Shown: positions 15,732 to 24,705 of the stretch, piece by piece
How positions within the stretch are numbered: position 1 is the first letter of the stretch
Layout of the letters: the number at the start of each line of letters is the position of its first letter
Origin: Actinomycetaceae bacterium
GTDB lineage: Bacteria > Actinomycetota > Actinomycetes > Actinomycetales > Actinomycetaceae
Direction of reading: 5' to 3'
NCBI GenBank assembly: GCA_030530685.1
Contig: JAUMUM010000014.1
Span: 1-53,848, forward strand
DNA length: 53,848 nt
Notes under the pieces: model-generated
What the model was told of the DNA's origin: nothing
Database searches by the model: none
What the model saw: the letters and a program-made list of their open reading frames with translations, nothing else
Made by a program: the position numbers and the translations under genes

Positions 15732-16328
15732 CTACCGCAGTTGCCTGATGACCTGTGCGGGGACGCCTCCCACCACGGTGTTCGCGGGAACGTCCTTGGT
15801 GACCACGGCGCCCGCGGCGACAACGGCGCCCGGACCAATCGTCACACCCGGCAGAACGGTCACGTTCGCTCCGAGCCAGGCCCCTGCCCCGATGTGCACG
15901 GGTCGGGGCACCAGGTTCGCCCGCCGGGCGGGATCGAGGTCGTGGTTGAGCGTGGCGATAACCGCGTTGTGGCCGATGAGCGCGCCGTCGTCGATGTATA
16001 TGCCTCCCTGGTCCTGGAAGCGGCAGCCGGCATTGATGAAGACGCCTTCGCCGACGTGCGTGTTCAGGCCGCAGTCGGTCGTGAAAGGCGGGAATAGCCC
16101 CACGCTCTCGGGCAGCGGGCGCATGAAGAGCCGCTCGAGCTGGGCGCGCGTTGCCGACAGACTGTCGAAGGCCGCGTTCATCCTTGATGTGATGCGCATG
16201 GCGCGTTCCGAGGCGGCAATCATCAGCCGGTGCACATCCGAGCCGGCCACGACCTCCTCGCCGCTGTTCATGCGCTCCAGGAAGTATTCGATCTGCTGCT
16301 CCGTCAGTTCGCCTTCGTCCTCGTACAT
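15732..16328 (-). CDS. Hexapeptide-repeat O-acetyltransferase (maltose/galactoside acetyltransferase family)
   Basis: 198 residues. The C-terminal two thirds is a left-handed beta-helix of hexapeptide repeats (for example VHIGAGAWLGANVTVLPGV, then IGPGAVVAAGAVVTKDV), ending in the family signature NTVVGGVPAQVIRQL. The putative catalytic His lies in TLNHDLDP. Such enzymes transfer acetyl from acetyl-CoA to sugars. I chose the ATG at 16328 because AAAGGA lies eight bases upstream; the frame is open 30 codons further, to an ATG at 16418. It is transcribed alone, convergent with the glp operon. Confidence 0.85.
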   Translation of the reverse strand: MYEDEGELTEQQIEYFLERMNSGEEVVAGSDVHRLMIAASERAMRITSRMNAAFDSLSATRAQLERLFMRPLPESVGLFPPFTTDCGLNTHVGEGVFINAGCRFQDQGGIYIDDGALIGHNAVIATLNHDLDPARRANLVPRPVHIGAGAWLGANVTVLPGVTIGPGAVVAAGAVVTKDVPANTVVGGVPAQVIRQLR

Positions 16329-16644
16329 GTCCTCATTCCTTTCGCTGTGTGCCGTCGCATGCATCCGCCCGTCTTCGTTATGTTCGCCGTCGAGGACGCC
16401 TTTGACCGCACGGTTCATGTTAAGGATGCCCCGCGATAGCCCGTCTAGTCACGCCTTTTCCAATGCTAACCGGCCGCGCCCGCTACCAACCGCCGCCATG
16501 CACGGGGCTTACCTTCGCCGGGTCGTGGGGCACAGCGTGCTCTATCCGACCGCGAGGAGCACGCCTTCGCTCGGCACCCGCCCGAATTCGTCCCACCAAT
16601 CGGACATTTAGCCAACCGGGCGCGTTTCATGCATACTTGAAGCC

Positions 16645-16710
16645 ATGAGAGCAAAGCGCACCACCTGCATCTCCAAGCGCGGCAGTGCGCGTGCGCGAAT
16701 GTTCGGGTAA
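16645..16710 (+). CDS. Possible 21-residue leader peptide upstream of metFE
   Basis: A short frame beginning MRAKRTTCISKR, basic and with a single Cys codon, ends 63 bases before metF. A -10-like CATACT (16632-16637) lies seven bases before its ATG and a TTAGCC 18 bases further up, so it could be translated from a leaderless message. A hairpin (16733-16754) followed by TTTT lies between it and metF, which is the layout of an attenuator. Basic, Cys-containing leader peptides are known upstream of actinobacterial sulfur genes, but I cannot confirm that this belongs to them. Confidence 0.35.
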   Translation: MRAKRTTCISKRGSARARMFG

Positions 16711-16732
16711 CGCTCAATCCAACCCGTCATCA

Positions 16733-16762
16733 CGCTCCGCCAAACGCGGAGGCGCTCATTTT
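16733..16762 (+). terminator. Possible attenuator hairpin before metF
   Basis: TCCGC / GCGGA closes a five-base loop, extended by CGC / GCG across a one-base bulge, and is followed by CTCATTTT. It is moderately stable and sits 11 bases before metF. It would regulate or terminate transcripts that start upstream. An ordinary terminator of an unrelated transcript is also possible. Confidence 0.4.
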
Positions 16763-16773
16763 AGGACTGATTT

Positions 16774-17751
16774 TTGGTGTTACCCTCAACAGCCGCATCC
16801 GGCAACCCTTCTGTCAACGTGGATCCTTCGACGTCGAAGGCCACCCACGAAGTGTCGACCATTTCCTTCGAAGTCATGCCGCCGCGCAGGCCCGATAAGG
16901 TCGACGATTTCTGGACGATGATCGACACGCTCCTGACAGCCCAGCCTGACTTCATTTCGGTCACTTACGGTGCGGGCGGGAAGAACCGCTTCACCGCGCG
17001 GGATGTCGTCACGCGCATCAGCCGCGACACGCCCATCAGCCCGATCGCGCATCTGACGTGCATCGGCCCGTCGGTGCGCACCGTGGAAGCGACGATCGAA
17101 GACTATCTCGCCGCCGACGTGCGCTCCTTCCTTGCGATACGCGGCGACCCGCCGGCCGACGAGCCCGACTGGCGGCCCCCGCTCGGCGGTGTCTCCTCGG
17201 CGACCGAACTGGTCGCGCTCATTCGCAGCGTTGAGACGAGGCGCTGCGCACGACACAGGTCGGCGGCTCTTCGCGCGGCTGTCAGGCCCCTGACGATCGC
17301 CGTCGCAGCATTCCCCTCGGGCAACCCCGCGGCGGGGACCACGCCGGAACAGGAAGTCGAGCGGCTGTTGCTCAAGCAGGCCGCCGGGGCCAACTTTGCC
17401 ATCACGCAGTTGTTCTGGGATTCGGAGACCTACATTTCCTTCGTCGACAAGGCGCGCCGCGCGGGCGTCAACATTCCGATCCTCGCGGGCATCCTCGTTC
17501 CCACGAACGCCAGGCGCCTGACGCGCACCTGCGAGCTGACGGGAATCCAGCCGCCAGCATCGCTGCTTCGGGGACTCGAATTGGCCGACGACGACCGGGC
17601 GGCCACCGAGTTCGCCGTCGCCGAACTTGAGAAGGTCGCCCGCGATGTCCTTGACTCGGGCGCGCCGGGCATTCACCTGTACACGTACAACCAGCCCGAG
17701 GCCTCTATCGATCTGCTCGGACGCGTCGGCATCCTCGAGTACACCAGGTGA
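16774..17751 (+). CDS. metF: Methylenetetrahydrofolate reductase
   Basis: 325-residue flavoprotein that reduces 5,10-methylene-THF to 5-methyl-THF, the methyl donor used by MetE directly downstream. The TIM-barrel core is recognisable: ISFEVMPPR, SVTYGAGG, HLTCIG, FLAIRGDPP, FPSGNP, ITQLFWDSETY and ILVPTNARRL. The N-terminal 25 residues are variable. Start choice is uncertain: TTG at 16774 has AGGA seven bases upstream, and GTG at 16777 is an in-frame alternative. It is transcribed with metE, 86 bases upstream of it. Confidence 0.92.
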   Translation: MVLPSTAASGNPSVNVDPSTSKATHEVSTISFEVMPPRRPDKVDDFWTMIDTLLTAQPDFISVTYGAGGKNRFTARDVVTRISRDTPISPIAHLTCIGPSVRTVEATIEDYLAADVRSFLAIRGDPPADEPDWRPPLGGVSSATELVALIRSVETRRCARHRSAALRAAVRPLTIAVAAFPSGNPAAGTTPEQEVERLLLKQAAGANFAITQLFWDSETYISFVDKARRAGVNIPILAGILVPTNARRLTRTCELTGIQPPASLLRGLELADDDRAATEFAVAELEKVARDVLDSGAPGIHLYTYNQPEASIDLLGRVGILEYTR

Positions 17752-17837
17752 CGCCGCAGCCCGGCGCACATGCATTTTACTGACGGACAGACGGCGCCGC
17801 GCGGCGCCTCCACCACGATGACAACTTGGAGATACCC

Positions 17838-20141
17838 ATGGCACATTCGCAATTTCCCATCGCGACTATCCTCGGCTACCCCAGGATTGGCCCGGCACGC
17901 GAACTCAAACGCGCCGTCGAATCGTACTGGGCGGGAAAGATATCGCAGGAGGAACTGCGTAAAGCGGAACAAGACCTGCGCTTGGCCAGTTACGCTCGTC
18001 TGACCGAGCTCGGACTGACCGACGAGGCTGCCATCCCCGAGTCGTTCTCGCTCTACGACCAGGTGCTCGACGTCACGACGCTCCTGGGTGCCATTCCCGA
18101 GCGTTTTTCGGGGCGTACGGGATACGACCTGTACTTCTCGCTGGCTCGCGGCGATGCCGAGGTCGCTCCCCTGGAGATGACGAAGTGGTTCGACACCAAC
18201 TACCACTACCTCGTGCCGGAAATCGGCCCCGACACCACTATTTCCCTGACAGACCGTTCGATTATCGACCGCTTTGCGGAGGCCGCCGAGGCAGGCTTCC
18301 ACGTCCGTCCGACGCTCGTGGGGCCGGTGACATACCTGGCGCTGGCGAAGTCCGCCGACGGCTCGTCGTACTCGCCGCTCGACAGGCTTGACGACGTCGT
18401 TGCCGCCTACGGGCAGCTCCTGGCCGAACTCGCGAAGGCCGGGGTGGCCTGGGTTCAGTTCGACGAACCCGCCCTGACGTCGGACAATTTGCCGGTCGAG
18501 CGCCGCGACATCGTCGAGGCTGCCCGCGGAGCATGGCAGACGCTTGCGGCCATCGAGGTACGCCCGCAGATCCTTGTGACGGCCCCCTACGGAAACGCGG
18601 ATCTAGCCGCTCAGGCCCTCCTGACCACGGGCGTCGAAGCCATTCACGCTTCGGCCGAGCAGCTGGCGGCGCTTGCCGGGCGCGGCCTCGACTGTGGCGG
18701 TGTGACGCTCGTGGCGGGCGCCGTCGACGGCCGCAACATCTGGATCGCGGATCTGAAGAAGGCCGCCGCAACCCTCGACTCGCTCCAGGATCTGGGGGCC
18801 GCGGGCCTGGCCGTGGCCTCGACGACCTCGCTCCTGCACGTTCCCTACGACGTCGCGGCGGAAAAGTGGGACGACGCCGAACTCGACCGCAACCTCCACG
18901 AGTGGCTGGCCTTCGCCGACCAGAAGGTCGGCGAGATCGTCACGCTCGCGCGCGGCCTGACCGACGGCTGGGACGCGGTGACGGAGCCCATCGAGCGCGC
19001 TAGCGACATCCTGGCCCGGCGGGCAGCGAGCGCCGGCGTGGTTCGCGACGAGGTCCGCGACCGCGTGGCCGACGTCGATGCAGCCGCCCGCCGACGCGTG
19101 GAGTACTCCCAGCGCGAGCCGCAGCAGAAGCAGCGCCTCGGTCTGCCCCTGCTTCCCGTGACGACCATCGGCTCCTTCCCGCAGACCGCGCAGATCCGCA
19201 AGACCCGTGCCGCATTCGTGCGCGGGCAGATCGACGAGCGGCAGTACCACGAGGAGATCCGCGGTGAGATCGGCCGGGTCATCGCGCTCCAGGAGGAGCT
19301 CGACGTCGACGTTCTCGTCCACGGCGAGGCCGAGCGCAACGACATGGTCCAGTACTTCGCGGAGCTGCTCGACGGCTTCGCGGTCACCCGCAGCGGGTGG
19401 GTCCAGTCGTACGGGACGAGGTGCACGCGCCCGTCGATCCTGTGGGGCGATGTCGCCCGTTCGCGGCCACTGACGGTGGAGTGGACGGGCTACGCGCAGT
19501 CGCTGACGGCCCGCCCCGTCAAGGGCATGCTCACCGGTCCTGTGACGATCCTCGCCTGGTCCTTCGTGCGCGACGACCTTCCCATCGGCGACGTCGCCGA
19601 CCAGGTGGCGCTGGCCCTGCGCGATGAGATCGCCGACCTGCAGGCCCGGGGCGTGGCCATCGTCCAGGTCGACGAGCCGGCCCTGCGTGAAAAACTCCCG
19701 CTGGCACGCGGCGAGCATGCCGACTACCTGGCGTGGGCGGTCGGCGCCTTTAGACTGGCCACTTCTGTGGCCGAGCCGTCGACCCAGATCCACACGCACC
19801 TGTGCTACTCGGAGTTCGGTCAGATCATTGACGCCATTGACGACCTCGACGCCGATGTGACGTCGATCGAGGCGGCGCGGTCTCGCATGGAGATCCTCCC
19901 GGAGCTGGCCGAGCACGGATATGCTCGCGGCATCGGTCCGGGCGTGTGGGATATCCACTCGCCGCGCGTGCCGTCCGTCGACGAACTGGCCGAACTCCTC
20001 GAGGCGGCAACCCGTTCGATTCCCGCCAGCCGCGTGTGGGCGAACCCGGACTGTGGTCTGAAGACCCGGGCCTATCCGGAGACCGAAGCGACGCTGGCCA
20101 ATCTCGTGGCCGCCACGAAGCGCATTCGCGAAAATCTGTGA
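17838..20141 (+). CDS. metE: Cobalamin-independent methionine synthase
   Basis: 767-residue enzyme transferring methyl from 5-methyl-THF polyglutamate to homocysteine. It shows the two-barrel MetE architecture: N-terminal half starting ATILGYPRIGPARELKRA, C-terminal half from about 435 (LPVTTIGSFPQTAQIRKTR). Zinc ligands are visible in HTHLCYSEF and NPDCGLKTR. The ATG at 17838 is preceded by GGAG with a six-base spacer; a TTG twelve bases up would overlap that site. I see no cobalamin riboswitch upstream. Pairing with metF suggests co-regulated methionine synthesis. Confidence 0.96.
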   Translation: MAHSQFPIATILGYPRIGPARELKRAVESYWAGKISQEELRKAEQDLRLASYARLTELGLTDEAAIPESFSLYDQVLDVTTLLGAIPERFSGRTGYDLYFSLARGDAEVAPLEMTKWFDTNYHYLVPEIGPDTTISLTDRSIIDRFAEAAEAGFHVRPTLVGPVTYLALAKSADGSSYSPLDRLDDVVAAYGQLLAELAKAGVAWVQFDEPALTSDNLPVERRDIVEAARGAWQTLAAIEVRPQILVTAPYGNADLAAQALLTTGVEAIHASAEQLAALAGRGLDCGGVTLVAGAVDGRNIWIADLKKAAATLDSLQDLGAAGLAVASTTSLLHVPYDVAAEKWDDAELDRNLHEWLAFADQKVGEIVTLARGLTDGWDAVTEPIERASDILARRAASAGVVRDEVRDRVADVDAAARRRVEYSQREPQQKQRLGLPLLPVTTIGSFPQTAQIRKTRAAFVRGQIDERQYHEEIRGEIGRVIALQEELDVDVLVHGEAERNDMVQYFAELLDGFAVTRSGWVQSYGTRCTRPSILWGDVARSRPLTVEWTGYAQSLTARPVKGMLTGPVTILAWSFVRDDLPIGDVADQVALALRDEIADLQARGVAIVQVDEPALREKLPLARGEHADYLAWAVGAFRLATSVAEPSTQIHTHLCYSEFGQIIDAIDDLDADVTSIEAARSRMEILPELAEHGYARGIGPGVWDIHSPRVPSVDELAELLEAATRSIPASRVWANPDCGLKTRAYPETEATLANLVAATKRIRENL

Positions 20142-20161
20142 GGGCTTCGGACTTCACGACA

Positions 20162-20194
20162 CGGAAGGCCCTCGCCGCGTGCGGGGGCCTTCCG
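20162..20194 (+). terminator. Stem-loop after metE
   Basis: CGGAAGGCCC pairs with GGGCCTTCCG over 10 bp around a 13-base loop, 20 bases after the metE stop. There is no T run, as is common for actinobacterial terminators. Confidence 0.55.
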
Positions 20195-20265
20195 CCACGT
20201 TGACGGTCTGGGCCCAGCACCTTTGCCTTCCCATTTCTGCCGGGCAGGCTTCCTGTCGGCGCCGA

Positions 20266-20289
20266 CTCACCGCCGTCGGTGGCGGTGAG
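20266..20289 (+). other. Stable hairpin in the thrS upstream region
   Basis: A perfect 9-bp stem CTCACCGCC / GGCGGTGAG encloses GTCGGT, about 100 bases before thrS. A -10-like TATTAT lies between it and the gene (around 20334), so the hairpin is probably upstream of the thrS transcription start. The role is unknown. I looked for T-box features (AGGGTGG box, specifier stem) and saw none. Confidence 0.4.
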
Positions 20290-20390
20290 GGGCCGCACAG
20301 CGCACCAAGCGTACATGCAGCATCCCGCGGGTATTATGGGGCCTGCGTGCCCAGTACGTGCGCACTTGTGCAACACAAAAGGAGCTAGAC

Positions 20391-22445
20391 GTGCCTGTAA
20401 CCCTTGTGATCGATGGAGCGACTACCCGCATCGAAGGGCCAACGCTCGGGACGGACTTCTTCGCCTCCCGTCGCAACATCGTCGCCCTGCGGGTCGACGG
20501 GCAGCCAACGGACCTGGCGACGGACCTGGCGGAGCTCGCCGAGGGCACGGTCGTCGAGTCAATCGACATCGCCTCGGACGACGGCCTGAACATCCTGCGG
20601 CATTCGGCCACGCACGTCCTCGCGCAGGCCGTGCAGCAGGTCTTTCCCGAGGCCAATCTCGGCGTCGGCCCGTTCATTGAGGACGGCTTCTACTACGACT
20701 TCGGCAATATCGACGCCGTCACTCCGGAGCTGCTGCGCGATCTGGAAAAGCGCATGAAGCGCATCGTCAAGGAGAATCAGACCTTCCGGCGGCGCGAAAT
20801 AACCGAGGAGGAGGCGAGATCCGAACTCGCCGACCAGCCCTACAAGCTCGAGCTCGTTGCCACCAAGGGTGCGGGTGCGGAAGGCGCCTCGGTCGAGGTC
20901 GGCTCGGGCGGCCTGACGATGTACGACAACTGCGGACGCGACGGTGCCATCGTGTGGACCGACCTGTGCCGCGGACCTCACCTGCCCTCCACGAAGCTCA
21001 TCGGCAATGGCTTTGCGCTGACCAAGTCCTCGGCCGCCTACTGGAAGGGCGACCAGTCCGGCGACCAACTCCAGCGCATCTACGGAACCGCCTGGGCGAC
21101 CAAGGACGACCTCGTGGCCTACCAGGAACGCCTGGCCGAGGCCGAGCGCCGCGATCACCGCAGGCTCGGCGCGGAGCTGGACCTTTTCTCCTTCCCCGAG
21201 GAGATCGGCCCCGGGCTGGTCGTCTTCCACCCCAAGGGCGGCATCCTGCGCCACGAGATCGAGCAGTACGTCATCGATCGGCACATTGAGGCCGGCTACG
21301 ACATGGTCCACACCCCGGAGATCTCCAAGGGCGGCCTGTTCCACACCTCCGGTCACCTGCCCTACTACGCGGACACCATGTTCCCGCCCATGCTCGCCGA
21401 CGAGGAGCGCAACGCCGAGGGCGCCATCACCAAGGCCGGCCAGGAGTACTACCTCAAGGCCATGAACTGCCCCATGCACAACCTCATCTTCCGCTCCCGT
21501 GGCCGTTCCTACCGGGAGCTGCCTCTGAAGTTCTTTGAGATGGGCCGCGACTACCGCTATGAGAAGAGCGGCGTGGTGCACGGCCTGACCCGCATGCGCG
21601 GCTTCACCCAGGACGATTCCCACACCTACTGCACTCCCGAGCAGGCGGGGGAGGAGATCCGCAGGCAGATCGAGTTCTTCCTGTCGATCCTCAAGGCCTT
21701 CGGCCTGGAGGACTTCTACCTGGAGCTGTCCACCCGCGACGAGGACGGCGCCAAGAAGGACAAGTTCATCGGCTCCGACGCCGACTGGGAGTCCGCCACC
21801 CGCACCCTTGAAGAGGTGTGCACCTCCACCGGGCTGGAACTGGTGCCCGATCCGGGCGGTGCCGCCTTCTACGGCCCCAAGGTATCCGTGCAGGTCAAGG
21901 ACGCCATCGGCCGCACCTGGCAGATGTCCACCATCCAGTACGACTTCAACCAGCCCGAGCGCTTCGACCTGGAGTACACCGCCGCCGACGGCACCCGCCG
22001 CCGCCCCATCATGATCCATGCCGCCAAGCTCGGCAGCGTGGAGCGCTTCATCGGCGTGCTCACCGAGCACTACGCCGGCGCCTTCCCGGCCTGGCTCGCC
22101 CCCGTGCAGGTCAAGCTCGTGCCCGTCGCCGAGGCCTTCAACGACTACTGCGGCGACGTCGCCGCCAGGCTGCGCGCCCACGGGGTGCGGGTGGAGGTCG
22201 ACCACTCCGACGATCGCTTCGGCAAGAAGATCCGCAATGCCGCCAAGGAGAAGGTGCCGTTCACGCTCATCGTAGGAGGCGAGGATGCCCAGGCCGGGGC
22301 GGTCTCGTTCAGGTACCGCGACGGCCACCAGGAAAACGGCATTCCCGTCGACGAGGCCATCGCCCACATCGTCGACGTCGTCGAGCGCCGCGTCAACGCC
22401 CCCGGACTCGAGCGCATCCACCCCGAGGAGGCCGCCGGTGTCTGA
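20391..22445 (+). CDS. thrS: Threonine-tRNA ligase
   Basis: 684-residue class II synthetase charging tRNA-Thr. Order: TGS domain (first 60 residues), the editing/SAD domain with [11 protein letters not shown] and a later zinc-binding-like segment, the catalytic core with [10 protein letters not shown] (zinc Cys), [15 protein letters not shown] and [13 protein letters not shown] (zinc His), and the anticodon-binding domain at the C-terminus. Relatives usually have Arg or Thr where this has Ala after MIH. GTG at 20391 is preceded by AAGGAG. First gene of the eight-gene operon reaching to 30122; it overlaps the next gene by eight bases. Confidence 0.96.
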   Translation: MPVTLVIDGATTRIEGPTLGTDFFASRRNIVALRVDGQPTDLATDLAELAEGTVVESIDIASDDGLNILRHSATHVLAQAVQQVFPEANLGVGPFIEDGFYYDFGNIDAVTPELLRDLEKRMKRIVKENQTFRRREITEEEARSELADQPYKLELVATKGAGAEGASVEVGSGGLTMYDNCGRDGAIVWTDLCRGPHLPSTKLIGNGFALTKSSAAYWKGDQSGDQLQRIYGTAWATKDDLVAYQERLAEAERRDHRRLGAELDLFSFPEEIGPGLVVFHPKGGILRHEIEQYVIDRHIEAGYDMVHTPEISKGGLFHTSGHLPYYADTMFPPMLADEERNAEGAITKAGQEYYLKAMNCPMHNLIFRSRGRSYRELPLKFFEMGRDYRYEKSGVVHGLTRMRGFTQDDSHTYCTPEQAGEEIRRQIEFFLSILKAFGLEDFYLELSTRDEDGAKKDKFIGSDADWESATRTLEEVCTSTGLELVPDPGGAAFYGPKVSVQVKDAIGRTWQMSTIQYDFNQPERFDLEYTAADGTRRRPIMIHAAKLGSVERFIGVLTEHYAGAFPAWLAPVQVKLVPVAEAFNDYCGDVAARLRAHGVRVEVDHSDDRFGKKIRNAAKEKVPFTLIVGGEDAQAGAVSFRYRDGHQENGIPVDEAIAHIVDVVERRVNAPGLERIHPEEAAGV

Positions 22446-23019
22446 CGGGCACGGCGTAGACATCGAGCCCGCGCGCGAGCTGCCCGGAGAGCCGGACGGC
22501 TTCCAACGCCTGTGGACGCCGCACCGCGCCGCCTACATCTCGGGGCAGGACAAGCCCGCCGACGGCTCACCCGACGCCTGCCCATTTTGCAGCGCTCCGC
22601 GGCAGGCCGACGAGCAGGCCCTCATCGTCGCGCGCGGCGAGCACTGCTTCGCGCTGCTCAACCTCTACCCGTACAACTCGGGCCACCTGCTCGTATGCAC
22701 GTACCGCCACGTGTCGATGTATACGGACCTGACCGAGGCCGAGCGCATCGAGATGGGGCGCATGACCGCCCGCGCCATGGAGGTGCTTGCGGCAGCGATG
22801 TCGCCGGACGGATTCAACCTGGGGATGAACCAGGGGCAGGTGGCCGGCGCCGGCATAGCCACGCACATCCACCAGCACATCGTCCCCAGGTGGTCGGGAG
22901 ACGCCAATTTCCTGCCGATCGTCGCGCGCACCAAGGCGGTCCCGGCCATACTTTCCGACACGCGCTCCCAGCTCGCACGCGCCTGGGAATCGATCGAAGG
23001 GCAGGCTCATGCTCAGTAG
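22438..23019 (+). CDS. HIT-family hydrolase/phosphorylase (Ap4A phosphorylase-like)
   Basis: 193 residues with the histidine-triad motif [10 protein letters not shown] near residue 142 and zinc-type CPFC at about 42. The N-terminal lobe reads [13 protein letters not shown], typical of the actinobacterial Ap4A phosphorylase (Rv2613c type), which phosphorolyses diadenosine tetraphosphate. The GTG at 22438 lies inside the thrS end with GAGGAG seven bases before it. Location between thrS and pgsA follows the mycobacterial order. Ap4A is made by aminoacyl-tRNA synthetases, so pairing with thrS is logical. Confidence 0.88.
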   Translation: MSDGHGVDIEPARELPGEPDGFQRLWTPHRAAYISGQDKPADGSPDACPFCSAPRQADEQALIVARGEHCFALLNLYPYNSGHLLVCTYRHVSMYTDLTEAERIEMGRMTARAMEVLAAAMSPDGFNLGMNQGQVAGAGIATHIHQHIVPRWSGDANFLPIVARTKAVPAILSDTRSQLARAWESIEGQAHAQ

Positions 23020-23653
23020 CAAGGGGCGTTCGTTCGCCCAGGCGGCCTTCGGCCCCATCGCCAAGGTTTTCGTCAAAGCGGGGATTTCGGCCGACGCCGT
23101 GACGATCACGGGCACGGTCGCCGGCGTTGCACTCGCGCTGTGGCTGCTTCCGACCGATCACCTCGCCTCGGGATCGCTGGCCATCGGTGCGCTGGCGCTC
23201 TTCGACAGCCTTGACGGGCAGATCGCTCGCCTGACCGGTACGAGTTCGAAGTGGGGCGCGTTCCTCGATTCCACCCTGGACAGGGTGACCGACGCCGCCA
23301 TCTTCATCGGCCTGTTCCTGTGGGCGCACGCCCACGCGGGGTCGGACACGCGCGGGCTTCTGGCCGTCGGGCTGCTCGGCGCCCTCGTGACCGGATCGCT
23401 CGTTCCCTACGTCCGTGCCAGGGCCGAGGGGCTGGGCATGACCGCCAGCGTGGGCATTGCCGAGCGCGCGGACAGGCTCGTCATCATCCTCGTGGCGGCG
23501 CTGCTCGTCGGGCTGAATCTCAGTCAGTTCATCCTCGTGGCGGCCTCCTGGTACCTCTTCATTGCGGGCATCGTGACCGTCATCCAGCGCATGGCCGTCG
23601 TTCACCAGCAGGCCCACGAGGAACAGCCTCGCGAGGAAGGAGATGAGCCGTGA
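23009..23653 (+). CDS. pgsA: CDP-alcohol phosphatidyltransferase, probable phosphatidylinositol phosphate synthase
   Basis: 214-residue polytopic membrane enzyme. The CDP-alcohol transferase signature D-x2-D-G-x2-A-R-x8-G-x3-D-x3-D is complete in the segment from DSLDGQIARL to FLDSTLDRVTD (about 68-95). In the mycobacterial counterpart (Rv2612c) the enzyme joins CDP-diacylglycerol and inositol-1-phosphate to give PI phosphate. The neighbours here, an acyltransferase and PimA, support that substrate rather than glycerol-phosphate. It overlaps the HIT gene by 11 bases and the next gene by four (GTGA). Confidence 0.9.
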   Translation: MLSSKGRSFAQAAFGPIAKVFVKAGISADAVTITGTVAGVALALWLLPTDHLASGSLAIGALALFDSLDGQIARLTGTSSKWGAFLDSTLDRVTDAAIFIGLFLWAHAHAGSDTRGLLAVGLLGALVTGSLVPYVRARAEGLGMTASVGIAERADRLVIILVAALLVGLNLSQFILVAASWYLFIAGIVTVIQRMAVVHQQAHEEQPREEGDEP

Positions 23654-24705
23654 ACGGAGTCAAACTCTTCTCCCTGGCCAGGGCAGCGGTAGAGAAGCTA
23701 CCCGAGCCGGTTGGCCGTGGCGTCTTCTCCACGGTGGGAACGCTCCTGGGTGCCAGCGGGTATGGGCCGGTCAGGCAGCTGCGGGCCAATCAGGCCAGGA
23801 TCGAGCCGGGTCTGGGGCCCGTGGGCTCGCGTCGCCTGTCCGCCAGGGCCATGCGGTCGTACTTCCGTTACTACTACGAGTGCTTCCGCCTGTCCGTCCT
23901 CACGCACGAGCAAATCTCCGCCCGCGTCAGCGTCAACGGTATCGAGGTACTGCGCCAGGATCTCGACAGTGGCAGGTCCGTCACCGGGGCGCTCATGCAT
24001 GCCGGAAACTGGGACCTGGCCGGGGCGTGGGCCGTTCGTGAACTGGCTCCCGTGCACACGCTGGCCGAAAAACTCGAGCCGCCGGAACTGTACGAGGACT
24101 TCCTCGCGTTTCGCACCGGCCTGGGCATGACCATCTACCCGGTCGTCAAGGGCGGCGGCTCCCTCGGCAAGCTTGAGGAGGACATGGCGACGATCGCGTG
24201 TTTCACTCCGCTGCTGGCCGACCGCGACCTGACGGCCAGCGGCGTCGAGGTGACATTCTTTGGGCACTCGATGATGGTGGCCCCCGGCCCGGCGCTGCTC
24301 GCCATAAGAACCGGTTGCCCGATCTATCCGGTCTTCTCCCACTATGAGCGGATCCGCGATCGAGGTCGGCGCGCGCGGGCGGGCACGTCGTGGGGCATGC
24401 GACTGACGGTCGGCCAGCCCGTGCACGCCGAGACCACGGAGGAGTCCGAGGCCGCCGATCGCGCGCGCGACATCGCGCGCATGAGCCAGGAGTGGATCTC
24501 GCAGTTCGAGCCGTGGATCGGGCGGCACCTTGCCGACTGGCACATGCTCCAAAAGGTGTTCGTGGCCGATCTCGACCCCGAGCGCCTGGCGCGTGCCCGT
24601 GCCAGGGCCGAGGGTGGCCGCGCCGGGGTCGAGGCTGGCGAGCGCGCCGGGGCTGAGCGGCCGGCGACGGCCAGCGGGCGCAGCGAGGCGGGTGACGGCG
24701 ATTGA
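23650..24705 (+). CDS. Phosphatidylinositol mannoside acyltransferase (PatA-like)
   Basis: 351-residue lysophospholipid-acyltransferase-fold protein, related to LpxL/HtrB and the mycobacterial Rv2611c acyltransferase that acylates mannose of PIM1/PIM2. The catalytic HxxxxD-type motif is HAGNWDLAGAWA near residue 117; ADRDLTASGVEVTFFG and PAL-rich substrate segments follow. The C-terminal 45 residues are Arg/Ala/Glu-rich and variable. It starts with GTG in a GTGA overlap with pgsA and overlaps pimA by four bases. Confidence 0.88.
   Translation: MNGVKLFSLARAAVEKLPEPVGRGVFSTVGTLLGASGYGPVRQLRANQARIEPGLGPVGSRRLSARAMRSYFRYYYECFRLSVLTHEQISARVSVNGIEVLRQDLDSGRSVTGALMHAGNWDLAGAWAVRELAPVHTLAEKLEPPELYEDFLAFRTGLGMTIYPVVKGGGSLGKLEEDMATIACFTPLLADRDLTASGVEVTFFGHSMMVAPGPALLAIRTGCPIYPVFSHYERIRDRGRRARAGTSWGMRLTVGQPVHAETTEESEAADRARDIARMSQEWISQFEPWIGRHLADWHMLQKVFVADLDPERLARARARAEGGRAGVEAGERAGAERPATASGRSEAGDGD

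Noticed and set aside
16419-17837. Cobalamin riboswitch before metF/metE
   Set aside because: I could not find the B12-box or the usual paired core elements.
20142-20390. T-box leaders before thrS, hisS or tyrS
   Set aside because: No T-box sequence or antiterminator was seen; the hairpin at 20266-20289 is upstream of the probable -10.
20559-22463. 634-codon minus-strand open frame antisense to thrS
   Set aside because: Val/Gly/Leu-rich shadow of a highly conserved gene on the plus strand; no start signal or family resemblance. The same holds for long antisense frames opposite glpC, metE and relA.
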